DNA of 64,000 nucleotides from Neorhizobium sp. UBA3556 (GCA_002376235.1 DFNX01000013.1:217521-281520), one strand, 5' to 3'; shown: positions 17,997 through 26,265, numbered from the stretch's first letter. Program-made: numbers and translations. The notes: a model not told the origin generated them from the letters alone.

Positions 17997-18068
17997 GGTT
18001 CGCGCATATATCAGCGGCCCGGCTCGCCGCAAAGTGGAAAGATAAGGCTTTGTTGACGATAAACGCTC

Positions 18069-19340
18069 TTAGCCTTGAGCTTTTGCTTCCGCCTGGGCCT
18101 CTGCAGCCCCCGGTTCCGTCATGATCGCCGCATTCGGCATCTGCGCGCTGCGCACTTCATGGGTCTCGCGCTCGTCTTCCGGCGCCGGTCCGCGCTCCTT
18201 CAAGCGGAAGACGATGTAGACACCATAGGCCGTGGCCACGAGTATGATCGCGTAGATGAAGGTCTGCTGGCCAAGCATCGGCGCGAGGAAGGTGATGCAG
18301 AGCGGCACGATCGTCGCAGCTGTCGACCATGCGACGAGAAGGGTGGAGGAGAGCGGCACGAAATCGCCCGGATCGGCGCGGTCATTGGCGTGCGCATTGG
18401 CGACCGAATAGACGGTTTCGACAGCCCCGCCGAAGACGAGGAAGACGATCATCAGAAGCACGAACGTGGTGAACGACACCATCAGCGCGGCAAAACCCGC
18501 AACCACGATCAGCCCGCAGGTAAACAGCAGCACGACGCGGCGGTCGAGCCGGTCTGAAATGATGCCGAGAGGATATTGCACGAACAGAAGCCCGGTCTGC
18601 ATGACCAGCATCAACAGCGCCACCTCGCCCTGTGTTACGCCGTTGAGCGTCGCATAGATCGGGGTAAATCCCTGCACGACCATCGAAAGCCCGCCCGAGG
18701 CGAGCACGCCGACGAGACCGACCGGCGAGATCTTCCACGCCATCTTCACATTGACGCTGACGCTCGCAGGTGCTGGCGGGTTCGGCAGGCGGGTAAGTCC
18801 GATCGGCAGGATGGAGAGCGCGGTGACGAAGACGACGATCAGCGGCGCAAGATTGCTGTCGACCGGAACCTGGCCGAACAGCCATGCGCCGCCGCCGAGC
18901 GCAAGCACGAAGGCCATGTAGAAGAAGGACATCGCCCTTCCACGCCATTCGTTGGAGGCGGCGTGATTGAGCCAGCTCTGGGCGATGATGAAATTGACGT
19001 TTGAGGCTGCCCCATAGATCGCCCGTGCCAAAATCCACCATGCCGCCGGCAAATCGGCGGCAACCAGCACCGCGCCGATGATGACCACCGCCATCGAGCA
19101 GGCAAACAGGCGTGCATGGCCGACGCGCCGGATCAGAGGCCCGGCAAGCACGCAGCCGACAAGCCCGCCGAAAGCGAGCGCCGGCACGGCAAGACGCGCC
19201 GCCCATGTTTCGCCGCTCTGGGTAAGCACGAAGGGGACGTAAGTGGCCATGATGCCGCTTCCGATAGCGGCGATCGTCATCGACAGAATTATGCTGGCGA
19301 TCGAGAGTGGAGAAACGCGAACCTGTGCCTGACCCGACAT
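18069..19340 (-). CDS. Major facilitator superfamily transporter
   Basis: A 423-residue protein with twelve hydrophobic helices and the MFS loop pattern (GPLIRRVGHAR after helix 2, and ISDRLDRRVV in the second half). The C-terminus is a polar Glu/Ala-rich tail. It resembles drug/sugar-efflux-type MFS proteins annotated as YcaD-like in rhizobia; the substrate is unknown. It is divergent from an XRE-cupin regulator, and a long inverted repeat (19370-19410) sits between, so that regulator probably controls it. Confidence 0.9.
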   Translation of the reverse strand: MSGQAQVRVSPLSIASIILSMTIAAIGSGIMATYVPFVLTQSGETWAARLAVPALAFGGLVGCVLAGPLIRRVGHARLFACSMAVVIIGAVLVAADLPAAWWILARAIYGAASNVNFIIAQSWLNHAASNEWRGRAMSFFYMAFVLALGGGAWLFGQVPVDSNLAPLIVVFVTALSILPIGLTRLPNPPAPASVSVNVKMAWKISPVGLVGVLASGGLSMVVQGFTPIYATLNGVTQGEVALLMLVMQTGLLFVQYPLGIISDRLDRRVVLLFTCGLIVVAGFAALMVSFTTFVLLMIVFLVFGGAVETVYSVANAHANDRADPGDFVPLSSTLLVAWSTAATIVPLCITFLAPMLGQQTFIYAIILVATAYGVYIVFRLKERGPAPEDERETHEVRSAQMPNAAIMTEPGAAEAQAEAKAQG

Positions 19341-19369
19341 GCGAAAAATCTCCGAAGGCTGCTCCGCTC

Positions 19370-19410
19370 TGCATCCTGTCGAGCCTGCATATCTTATCAG
19401 ACAGGATGCA
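19370..19410. promoter_or_regulatory. 11-bp inverted repeat, likely operator of the XRE-cupin regulator
   Basis: TGCATCCTGTC at 19370-19380 and its exact reverse complement GACAGGATGCA at 19400-19410, with a 19-base spacer; the arm centres are 30 bases apart, about three helical turns. It lies in the divergent gap between the MFS gene and the regulator gene. Confidence 0.6.
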
Positions 19411-19498
19411 ACTATCGCACAAACGCCACCCTTCAGAAAATTATCGCCGGAGCGAGGATCAACTTGACTCCACGATAAGAGAATGAAAATCTCAGATA

Positions 19499-20074
19499 AT
19501 GGAAAACTTAGACAAGGAACTGGAACTCGCGATCGGCGAGCGCCTGAAGGCCTTGAGGATGTCCGCCACCTTGACCCTCGATCAGCTGGCGGATCGCTCC
19601 GGCGTCAGCCGTTCGATGATCTCCCGTATCGAGCGCGCCGAGGCAAGCCCGACCGCGGCCCTTCTGGCGCGACTGTGTGAGGGGCTGGGCCTGACGCTCT
19701 CGGCCTTCTTCGCACCGGAAGAACCTTCATCCTCGCCACTGTCGAGGCGCATGCAGCAGCGGCTGTGGCGTGATCCGACGACCGGATATCTGCGCCGCTC
19801 GGTTTCGCCGCCGGGCATGCCAAGCCCGGTCGATATAGTTGAGATCGAGTTTCCAGCCGGCGCCAGGGTCAGTTTTCCGCCGCGGGAGGAAAGCCGGGTC
19901 ATGACCCAGCATGTCTGGCTGTTCGAAGGCATGCTCGACATGGTGCTGCCGGACGCCACCCACCGGCTGCATCCGGGCGACTGCCTGTTCATGGATATCG
20001 GCGACGCCTTCGATTTCTACAATCCATCCGACAAGCCTGCCCGTTACGCGGTGATCCTGAACCGCGGACGCTGA
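19499..20074 (+). CDS. XRE-family regulator with C-terminal cupin domain
   Basis: A 191-residue protein. Residues about 10-65 are a Cro/C1-type helix-turn-helix (LTLDQLADRSGVSRSMISRIERAEASP), and residues about 100-188 are a small cupin barrel (WLFEGMLDMVLPDATHRLHPGDCLFMDIGDA). Such regulators sense a small metabolite through the cupin and control an adjacent transporter or catabolic gene. It is divergent from the MFS transporter at 18069-19340 and is followed 19 bases later by a GNAT acetyltransferase gene, forming a likely regulator-transporter-acetyltransferase unit, for example for export or inactivation of a compound. Confidence 0.92.
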   Translation: MENLDKELELAIGERLKALRMSATLTLDQLADRSGVSRSMISRIERAEASPTAALLARLCEGLGLTLSAFFAPEEPSSSPLSRRMQQRLWRDPTTGYLRRSVSPPGMPSPVDIVEIEFPAGARVSFPPREESRVMTQHVWLFEGMLDMVLPDATHRLHPGDCLFMDIGDAFDFYNPSDKPARYAVILNRGR

Positions 20075-20093
20075 AACAACAAAGGGAACATCA

Positions 20094-20615
20094 ATGACTG
20101 CCACGATCCGCATCCTCGATGCGACAAGCGCACGCGCCGCCATCCCGGACCTCTGCGAGGTGCTTTCCGACTGCATCAATGGCGGCGCCTCGCTGGGCTT
20201 CATGCTGCCGTTTCAGCCGCAGGACGGTGAAGCCTATTGGAGCGATATCGCCAAAGAGGTGGAGAATGGCGGCATCATTCTCGGTGTGGCTGAAATCGAC
20301 GGGCGGGTGGTCGGCACGGTTCAGGTCGGGCTAGCCTCCAAACCCAACCAGCCGCATCGCGGTGACCTGATGAAACTGCTCGTTCATCGCTCCGGGCGCG
20401 GGCTTGGCCTGTCGCGCAAGCTGATGGCGGCGGTGGAGGAAGAAGCCGTCCGCCGTGGCCGCTCGCTTCTGGTTCTCGACACGGCGACCGGCAGCGAAGC
20501 GGAACAAATCTATCCGCGCTTCGGCTGGGAGCGCGTCGGCGTCATTCCAGATTATGCGCTGTGGCCGCAGGGCGGCTTTTGCGACACGACGATCTTTTAC
20601 AAGCGGATTGGATGA
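20094..20615 (+). CDS. GNAT-family N-acetyltransferase
   Basis: A 173-residue GNAT protein. The acetyl-CoA motif A is visible as LLVHRSGRGLGLSRKLMAAVE (about residues 92-112), and motif B as YPRFGWERVGVIPDYALWP. It transfers an acetyl group from acetyl-CoA to an amine; the acceptor is unknown. It follows the XRE-cupin regulator by 19 bases and is probably co-transcribed with it. A hairpin with a 13-bp stem overlaps its stop codon and separates it from the convergent hydrolase gene. Confidence 0.9.
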   Translation: MTATIRILDATSARAAIPDLCEVLSDCINGGASLGFMLPFQPQDGEAYWSDIAKEVENGGIILGVAEIDGRVVGTVQVGLASKPNQPHRGDLMKLLVHRSGRGLGLSRKLMAAVEEEAVRRGRSLLVLDTATGSEAEQIYPRFGWERVGVIPDYALWPQGGFCDTTIFYKRIG

Positions 20616-20644
20616 AGGAAGGCCGGTGATCCCGGCCTTCCTTC
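20614..20644. terminator. Strong hairpin between convergent genes
   Basis: A perfect 13-bp stem GAAGGAAGGCCGG/CCGGCCTTCCTTC with loop TGATC between the GNAT gene and the hydrolase gene; it lacks a long T run. Confidence 0.6.
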
Positions 20645-20650
20645 ACGGTA

Positions 20651-21718
20651 TCAATTGCCGGCCTGCAACGTCTTGCCGAAAGCGTCGATGATGAGGCGGC
20701 TGAGTTCGGCATGGATGTCTGCCCGCGGGCGCTTTGTTTCCTCGCAAATTGGGTCGGCTTCCCCGACGGATTTGAGGAAATCCGCAGCGCCCGGCTTGCA
20801 GACTGGCAGGAAGCTGAAGTGATCGGCATCGGCCACCTGCCTATAAGACGCGCCGGGAATATCCTTTGCCAGCTGGTTGGCGTTGACGGCCATGGGCACC
20901 TGGCCTGGGCTGCCGAGATTGACCAGCGTCACCGGCACGTCGATGCCTTCAAGGCTTGGCTTTTGGAATGTGGTCGCAAGGCCGGGGTCGACCGCGATGA
21001 CCGAAGTGATCCGCGCATCGCTGTTCTGCTGTTCGAAACGTGCCCTGTCGACATCGGCAAGCTTGAAAGGTGCAACATCCACCTGCTCGCCCCCGGCATA
21101 ACCACGACCGCCGGCAAACCAGGTGCAATCCATCATGCCGGGGTTTTCGTCGCAGTAACGGCTGTAGGCGGAGAGATCGCCCTTGGCTCCGGCCAGTTCC
21201 ATCGCCGTCGAGCCGCCGAGCGAAAATCCGAGAATGCCGATGCGTTTCTGATCGATGGAAGCCTGCCAGCGGGCATCCGTCGTCAGCGCGCCGATCAAAA
21301 CAGAAATATCGTGGGCGCGTTCCCAGATCTTCGGCGTGGCAGCCGGGGTGGAATCGCCGCTTGTCGTGCCGGGATGGTTCGGTCCGGCGACGATGTAGCC
21401 GGCCTTGGCCAATTCAATTGCAATCCAGCCCATGCCTTCGGCGCGCGAACCCGAACCATGCGACAGAAGCACAAGCGGAAAACGGCCTTCGCGGATGGTC
21501 GCATTCACGGCGGCAGAACCCGTATCGAAAATCCTGTCGTAATTCGGCTTGTCCACCTGTCCGTCACCTTTCGACGGGTACCAGACGGTGACCGCAAGCG
21601 GTCGCGGATAATCCTGGGTGACGACGCTTATCTTGCGAACGCCGACCGGTTCGGCGGCAATGGCAGTAGTTGCTGCCGTGCAAAGGGAAAGGGCGATAAA
21701 AAGAGCTTTCAGTCTCAT
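20651..21718 (-). CDS. Secreted alpha/beta hydrolase (dienelactone-hydrolase / PAF-acetylhydrolase-like)
   Basis: A 355-residue protein with a signal peptide (residues 1-21, cut after AIA). The nucleophile Ser is S166 in GFSLGGS, and the late DADHFSFLP supplies the catalytic His. The domain resembles the large periplasmic hydrolases annotated as dienelactone hydrolase or PAF acetylhydrolase in rhizobia. Several cysteines (in YCDENPGMMDC and near the C-terminus) suggest disulfides in the periplasm. The natural ester substrate is unknown. Confidence 0.88.
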   Translation of the reverse strand: MRLKALFIALSLCTAATTAIAAEPVGVRKISVVTQDYPRPLAVTVWYPSKGDGQVDKPNYDRIFDTGSAAVNATIREGRFPLVLLSHGSGSRAEGMGWIAIELAKAGYIVAGPNHPGTTSGDSTPAATPKIWERAHDISVLIGALTTDARWQASIDQKRIGILGFSLGGSTAMELAGAKGDLSAYSRYCDENPGMMDCTWFAGGRGYAGGEQVDVAPFKLADVDRARFEQQNSDARITSVIAVDPGLATTFQKPSLEGIDVPVTLVNLGSPGQVPMAVNANQLAKDIPGASYRQVADADHFSFLPVCKPGAADFLKSVGEADPICEETKRPRADIHAELSRLIIDAFGKTLQAGN

Positions 21719-21817
21719 CGGGTAACCTCGCTGGTTGGGGAACGAGTTACCGATGCGCGATCATAACTGGGCGTTCGACCTTGAACATGATCGAGGTCGT
21801 TTCACGACATGTTTTGC

Positions 21818-21837
21818 GGCCCGCCCAAGGGCGGGCC
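21818..21837 (-). terminator. Hairpin downstream of the MFS gene
   Basis: An 8-bp stem GGCCCGCC/GGCGGGCC with a four-base loop just past the MFS stop; the following T run is weak. Confidence 0.45.
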
Positions 21838-21853
21838 ACAGAGATGTGCGGCA

Positions 21854-23089
21854 TCAGGCCTTGGGATGCGGATTGTGGTGATGCGGCTTCCGTTCGGTCA
21901 GGAAGTAGACGAAGGCGACGACAGAAAGCGCAATGCCGATCGTCGAGGCAAGCATCCAGCCACCTTCAGCAAATGCCCAGGCACCGATGGCCGAGCCCAA
22001 CGCGCCGCCGACGAAGAAGGTTGCCATGAACAGACCGTTGAGCCGCGAACGCAGGTCCGCCCCGAGCGTGTAGATCGCCCGCTGGCTGATCACGAGTGTC
22101 ATCGCCACACCGAAGTCGAGCAGGATCGCCGCAACCGTCAGCAAGGCAAGAGCCGCTGTAGAACCCTCGGCAAACAGATGGGTGATCAGGAAGGCGACAC
22201 CGACCGAGACGATGCCGAGCGCAGTGGCAGGGCGGCTCAGATCCCGGTCTGCCAGCCGGCCGGCGATCGGCGAGGCAATCGCACCGGCAACGCCGACAAG
22301 CGCGAAGAGGGCAATGCCGGTCTGGCTGAGGTTGAAGGCGGAGCTCGCCAGAACCAGCGGCGTCACTGTCCAGAACAGGCTGAAGGCGGCGAACTGGCAG
22401 AACTGGTAGAAGGCGCGGCGGCGCAAGATCGGTTGCGTGGCGTAAAGCGTGCCGAGCGAGGCAAGCAGGCCGCCATAGGAAAGCTGCGTGCGCGGCGTGC
22501 GCTTCGGCAGGCGATTGGCCAGGATAAAGCCAAGCACGACCATCACGGCAGCCGAAGCGAAAAAGATCACATGCCAGTTGGTGAGGCTTGTAACGAAGCT
22601 TGCGACAGGTCGCGCCATCATGATGCCGATCATCAGGCCGCTGACCACATTGCCGACAACCCGGCCGCGATGTTCTTCCGGCGTCAGGCTTGCGGCAAAG
22701 GGAACGATCATCTGCACCGCAGAGGAGGTGAGTCCGATGGCGAGCGATGCCAACAGGAAGGGAATGGCGGCGCTTGAAAGGCCCGCACCGATGAGCGAGA
22801 TCGCGGTTGCCGCGATCATGATCAGGATCAGGCGGCGGTTTTCGAGAAGATCACCCAGCGGCACGATGAACAACAGGCCGAGGCCGTAACCGATCTGGGT
22901 CAGTGTCACGATCAGGCCCGTCAAATGCGGCGGAAGGCCGATTGCGGCCGCAATCGGGCCTGCAAGCGGCTGGGCGTAATAGAGATTGGCGACGATCAGG
23001 CCGCAGGCCGCGGCCATGACGAAGGTGAGGCCGGCGGTCATCCGGCCATGGTTTTTCGGCGCTTCGAGCGCCGCGGAGGTCGTAGTCAT
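21854..23089 (-). CDS. Major facilitator superfamily transporter (YnfM/sugar-efflux type)
   Basis: A 411-residue protein with twelve predicted helices; the MFS loop motif GLLFIVPLGDLLENRR follows helix 2, and AGRLADRDLSRP marks the second half. The C-terminus is His-rich (KPHHHNPHP). It lies 32 bases downstream of a TetR-family repressor on the same strand, so the two form an operon of repressor and efflux pump; expression is likely induced by the exported compound. The compound is unknown. Confidence 0.91.
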   Translation of the reverse strand: MTTTSAALEAPKNHGRMTAGLTFVMAAACGLIVANLYYAQPLAGPIAAAIGLPPHLTGLIVTLTQIGYGLGLLFIVPLGDLLENRRLILIMIAATAISLIGAGLSSAAIPFLLASLAIGLTSSAVQMIVPFAASLTPEEHRGRVVGNVVSGLMIGIMMARPVASFVTSLTNWHVIFFASAAVMVVLGFILANRLPKRTPRTQLSYGGLLASLGTLYATQPILRRRAFYQFCQFAAFSLFWTVTPLVLASSAFNLSQTGIALFALVGVAGAIASPIAGRLADRDLSRPATALGIVSVGVAFLITHLFAEGSTAALALLTVAAILLDFGVAMTLVISQRAIYTLGADLRSRLNGLFMATFFVGGALGSAIGAWAFAEGGWMLASTIGIALSVVAFVYFLTERKPHHHNPHPKA

Positions 23090-23121
23090 TGGGGTATCCT
23101 TGGGGCAGTCTCTAGTATTGG

Positions 23122-23739
23122 TCAGTCGAGCAGCGTCATAGCCACGTCGACCACGGAAAAGGTTTGTTCTCGGCTCGGGCTGGTCTTGCCCAGAACCCGA
23201 AGGCCCTGGACGACGGACAGAAGCAGCCGGGCCGTTGCACCGGGCGCAATCGAGCGATTGACGGAGCCATCCTCCTGGCCTCGGCGGATCAGCGCCTCGA
23301 ATGTGGTTTCGAAACGGTCCATCGAACGTTCGACGCGCCGCGCCGCCTCATCGTCGAAGATCGCCAGTTCGACGGCCGTACCGACCGCCAGGCAGCCGCG
23401 GCGACCACCTGCGCCATGGGCGCCCTCGGCATAAAAGGCGAGCATGCGGTAAACGCCGTCTCGCCCGTTTTCGGCTTTCTCCAGCTCTTCGTCGAGAAGC
23501 GCGTTGCGCACCTGTTTGTAACGGTCGAAGCTGGCAAGGAAGATCGCATGCTTGTCCTTGAATGCCTTGTACAAACTTCCGGCCGTCAGCCCCATTGCGT
23601 CGCGCAGGTCCGAGATCGAGGTGCCGTGATAACCCTGCTCGCTGAACACGGTGATTGCCTTGTCGAGCGCTTCGTCGATATCGAATTCACGTGGCCGACC
23701 GGCCGAACGGCCAGGATTGGAGCTGATGTCGATATCCAT
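23122..23739 (-). CDS. TetR-family transcriptional regulator
   Basis: A 205-residue TetR protein starting at the ATG at 23739; a TTG twelve bases upstream is the longer alternative. The N-terminal HTH (about residues 14-60; FSEQGYHGTSISDLRDAMGLTAGSLYKAFKDK) is standard. The ligand domain follows to the end. It is the first gene of an operon with the MFS pump at 21854-23089. An inverted repeat 13 bases upstream of its start (23752-23770) is a good candidate for its own operator. Confidence 0.93.
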   Translation of the reverse strand: MDIDISSNPGRSAGRPREFDIDEALDKAITVFSEQGYHGTSISDLRDAMGLTAGSLYKAFKDKHAIFLASFDRYKQVRNALLDEELEKAENGRDGVYRMLAFYAEGAHGAGGRRGCLAVGTAVELAIFDDEAARRVERSMDRFETTFEALIRRGQEDGSVNRSIAPGATARLLLSVVQGLRVLGKTSPSREQTFSVVDVAMTLLD

Positions 23740-23751
23740 GACGAAATCCAA

Positions 23752-23773
23752 TTAGGAAATGATCGTTTCCAAA
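23752..23773. promoter_or_regulatory. Inverted repeat, likely TetR operator
   Basis: TTAGGAAA and TTTCCAAA flank the six bases TGATCG; the arms are inverted copies at 7 of 8 positions. The site ends 13 bases from the TetR start codon on the minus strand. Confidence 0.55.
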
Positions 23774-23829
23774 TAGGCGCGAAGCACTTGATCGTCAAGC
23801 GGCCTGTTCAGCGTCGGTGATAAAATCTC

Positions 23830-23854
23830 GGAACGGTTTTGCATCTGAAGGGTT
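23830..23854 (+). promoter_or_regulatory. EcfG/RpoE2-type stress promoter candidate
   Basis: GGAAC at 23830-23834, then after 18 bases TT at 23853-23854 (second element gGTT), matching the rhizobial general-stress consensus. It lies about 40 bases before the small gene at 23893. Confidence 0.55.
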
Positions 23855-23892
23855 GGCTCTCTGTCACCAACCTTGAAAGCTGGAGGACAGAC

Positions 23893-24060
23893 ATGAGCAA
23901 AAGTGACGTACAACAGGCCATCAAGCGAGCCAAGCGGCAGGTCGAAAACACCAGTGCTGGTGGCCACCTTGGCGGTACCTATTACGGGCAGGGCCCGGAC
24001 GGCAAGACAGCGTCGATGAACCACAATGTGGGCAGCAACCGCACCAATGGCGGCAGCTGA
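23893..24060 (+). CDS. Small hydrophilic protein of unknown function
   Basis: A 55-residue protein from the ATG at 23893, with GGAGG at 23882-23886. It is polar and Gly/Asn/Ser-rich (GGTYYGQGPDGKTASMN), with no membrane helix, of the kind often found among stress-induced small proteins of rhizobia. A GGAAC-type promoter candidate lies upstream and a Rho-independent terminator follows at 24087-24109, so it is a complete single-gene unit. No family is recognised. Confidence 0.7.
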   Translation: MSKSDVQQAIKRAKRQVENTSAGGHLGGTYYGQGPDGKTASMNHNVGSNRTNGGS

Positions 24061-24086
24061 CGTCACCACAGCGCATGATGAGAAAG

Positions 24087-24109
24087 GCCCCGCCGCGCGC
24101 GGGGCTTTT
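24087..24109 (+). terminator. Rho-independent terminator
   Basis: A 6-bp GC stem (GCCCCG/CGGGGC) around a GC-rich loop, followed by TTTT, 27 bases after the small gene's stop. Confidence 0.8.
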
Positions 24110-24230
24110 CCGTTTTGCGCTATATGTTCTCGAAAATAATCGAACCTTCCTGTCGGCTATCTCACTACACGCACGTCCTTGGTGTATCGTGGCGCATTCA
24201 CGCGCCGGAGGACTTCGACAGGAGGGCAGG

Positions 24231-25442
24231 ATGAAAAGCAGCCATTACCGGTGGGTCATCGTGTTTGCCGGCGGCCTGATGGGCTGCGTAGCGGTGGGGG
24301 TGATGTTTTCGCTCGCGGTGTTCCTGGAGCCGATCGCACGCCAGACAGGCTGGTCGCATGCGGCGATCTCCAGCGCCATGACAGTCAATTTCATCGTCAT
24401 GGGGCTGGGCAGTTTCATGTGGGGTGCGGCCAGCGACCGGTTCGGAGCGCGCATCGTCGTGCTGATCGGCTCCGTCCTTGCCGGGTTGGCTCTGGTTCTC
24501 GCCAGCCGTGCGCAAAGCCTATTCGCCTTCCAGATCCTTTATGGCTGCCTAGTCGGCCTCTCCGCCAGTGCTTTCATGGCGCCGATGATCTCGCTCACCA
24601 TGCGCTGGTTCGATGATCACCGCAGCCTTGCCGTATCGCTTGTCTCCGCAGGCATGGGCATGGCGCCGATGACGATTTCACCGCTGGCACGATTTCTGAT
24701 CGATGAATTCGGCGACTGGCGCACGGCCATGCTGGTGATCGGTATAGGCGCCTGGGTCATTCTTCTGCCGACCGTGCTTCTGGTCCGCAATCCGCCGGAC
24801 GAGGCGGCAGTTAAGGGCGCGCCGCAGGCGGAAGGGGCAAGTCAGCCAATTGCAAAAGTCTTTCGCTCGCCGCAGTTCCTGGTGCTGGCCTTCACCTTTT
24901 TCGCATGCTGCACCGCCCATTCAGGACCAATCTTCCACATGGTCAGCTACGCGATGTATTGCGGCGTGGCGCCGATGGCGGCCGTGTCGATCTACAGCGT
25001 CGAGGGTGCGGCAGGTCTGGGCGGACGCATTGTCTACGGCCTTGCGGCAGACAGGTTCGGCGTCAAGCCGGTGCTGATTATTGGCCTTCTGATCCAGGCA
25101 CTGGTGATCGCCGCCTATACGATGGCGACCGACCTCGTGCAGTTCTACGCGCTGGCGATCATTTTCGGCGGCACTTATGGCGGTGTCATGCCGCTCTATG
25201 CGGTGTTGGCGCAGGATTATTTCGGCGCAAAGATCATTGGCACGGTACTGGGAGCAGCGTCCATGCTGTCGAGCATAGGCATGGCCTTCGGGCCACTGGC
25301 CGGCGGCTGGGCCTTCGATGCCTTTAACAATTACAACTGGCTATTCTTCGGATCTGCCCTTGTCGGGCTCGCTGCGGTACTGATTGCGCTCGCCTTTCCG
25401 CCCCTTCCGGGCCGCGAGGAGGAGAAACTGCAGCCGGCGTGA
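24231..25442 (+). CDS. MFS transporter, monocarboxylate/oxalate-formate-antiporter-like
   Basis: A 403-residue twelve-helix MFS protein starting at the ATG at 24231 behind AGGAGGG. The loop GAASDRFGARIV follows helix 2, and YGLAADRFGVKPV marks the second half. The pattern (FSLAVFLEPIARQTGWSHAAIS) is that of the monocarboxylate-porter branch that includes oxalate/formate antiporters. The substrate is unknown. It stands alone, between a small stress-type gene and a bidirectional terminator. Confidence 0.9.
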   Translation: MKSSHYRWVIVFAGGLMGCVAVGVMFSLAVFLEPIARQTGWSHAAISSAMTVNFIVMGLGSFMWGAASDRFGARIVVLIGSVLAGLALVLASRAQSLFAFQILYGCLVGLSASAFMAPMISLTMRWFDDHRSLAVSLVSAGMGMAPMTISPLARFLIDEFGDWRTAMLVIGIGAWVILLPTVLLVRNPPDEAAVKGAPQAEGASQPIAKVFRSPQFLVLAFTFFACCTAHSGPIFHMVSYAMYCGVAPMAAVSIYSVEGAAGLGGRIVYGLAADRFGVKPVLIIGLLIQALVIAAYTMATDLVQFYALAIIFGGTYGGVMPLYAVLAQDYFGAKIIGTVLGAASMLSSIGMAFGPLAGGWAFDAFNNYNWLFFGSALVGLAAVLIALAFPPLPGREEEKLQPA

Positions 25443-25454
25443 CGACAAAAGAAA

Positions 25455-25475
25455 AGGCCCGGAAATTCCGGGCCT
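25455..25475. terminator. Bidirectional terminator
   Basis: A 10-bp stem AGGCCCGGAA/TTCCGGGCCT with a single-base loop, with a T-rich tract on the minus strand, between the MFS gene and the small gene at 25489. Confidence 0.75.
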
Positions 25476-25488
25476 CTTGATAGTCTGA

Positions 25489-25707
25489 TCAGTGGTCTTT
25501 CTTTCTGCTCGCCTTGCGCTTGGCGGGCGCTGCCGTCGTCTCTACAGCTTCCCGCTGGAGGCGAAGCAGGCGCAATCTTTCAGTCTTCTCTTCCCGCGAC
25601 GATATTTCGGCAGCGATGATCGCACGCGCCGTCTCGTCGGTCACAGCGGCCTTTTCCCGAGAGGAAAGCTTGGTTGGGGTCGACATTTCTTCCTTGATCG
25701 CGGTCAT
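25489..25707 (-). CDS. Small basic protein downstream of rpsU, unknown function
   Basis: A 72-residue protein started at the ATG at 25707 with AGGA eight bases upstream; the upstream-frame extension lacks support. The middle is predicted helical with many Arg/Glu residues (SREEKTERLRLLRLQREAVE), and the C-terminus is strongly basic (KRKASRKKDH). It lies 58 bases downstream of rpsU on the same strand, so it is probably co-transcribed; the basic tail would fit RNA or ribosome binding, but that is inference. Confidence 0.65.
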   Translation of the reverse strand: MTAIKEEMSTPTKLSSREKAAVTDETARAIIAAEISSREEKTERLRLLRLQREAVETTAAPAKRKASRKKDH

Positions 25708-25765
25708 GGGGTCGTCCTTCCTGATATCTTGAATAGGGTGTCTTAGGCTCGCCGAAGACAGAAGA

Positions 25766-26002
25766 TCAGCGCGTACGCGCAACCTTTTTTGGCGCGGGAA
25801 GAAGTCCCTCGCGCTGCATCTTCTTGCGGGCGAGCTTGCGATAACGACGAACTGCCTCGGCCTTCTCGCGAACGCGCTTTTCAGACGGCTTCTCGTATGA
25901 GCTGCGCGCCTTCATTTCGCGAAACACACCCTCGCGCTGCATCTTTTTCTTCAGGACGCGCAGTGCCTGTTCGACATTGTTATCTCTGACAAGAACCTGC
26001 AA
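25766..26002 (-). CDS. rpsU: 30S ribosomal protein S21
   Basis: A 78-residue S21 with the conserved N-terminus QVLVRDNNVEQALRVLKKKM and the R/K-rich C-terminal extension typical of Rhizobiales. S21 sits on the 30S platform near the anti-Shine-Dalgarno end of 16S rRNA and aids initiation. The start codon is TTG (26002-26000), with AAGGA about eight bases upstream; no ATG or GTG fits the conserved N-terminus. A minus-strand terminator-like hairpin lies 60-85 bases upstream (26061-26085). Confidence 0.95.
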   Translation of the reverse strand: MQVLVRDNNVEQALRVLKKKMQREGVFREMKARSSYEKPSEKRVREKAEAVRRYRKLARKKMQREGLLPAPKKVARTR

Positions 26003-26055
26003 ATTATATCCTTTCCGATTTTAGTGATGCCTTGCCCCGACTTTCCGTAAGGCAA

Positions 26056-26085
26056 AACAAAAAAGGCCGGGCTTGCCCGACCTTT
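26056..26085 (-). terminator. Terminator-like hairpin upstream of rpsU
   Basis: On the minus strand an 11-bp stem (AAAGGTCGGGC/GCCCGGCCTTT, one U-G wobble) with a two-base loop is followed by a run of T. On the plus strand the same position has a C-A mismatch, so it is designed for the minus strand. No protein gene ends there on that strand. Confidence 0.65.
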
Positions 26086-26139
26086 CCAGGACCATGTGCC
26101 AAATCTCGCTGCCGGTACATCCGCGGTCAGGAGAGGCAA

Positions 26140-26265
26140 ATGGCATCCATCGAAAGTAACGCATATCTTCGCCCAAGAATGGCGCTGCAGCGTCAGCACG
26201 ATTTGGATTTCGATATCGTTGATATGGGGTCTCGCGCGGAAAAATCAATGAAACCGGGGAATTAA
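26140..26265 (+). CDS. Possible 41-residue small protein
   Basis: An ATG at 26140 with AGGAG six to seven bases upstream opens a 41-codon frame, ending TAA at 26263, followed by a strong terminator (26300-26332). The product is polar (LQRQHDLDFDIVDMGSRAE). It covers part of the 348-base gap between rpsU and the TRAP gene. It may be real, or the region may instead encode a small RNA on the minus strand; the sequence cannot decide. Confidence 0.35.
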   Translation: MASIESNAYLRPRMALQRQHDLDFDIVDMGSRAEKSMKPGN

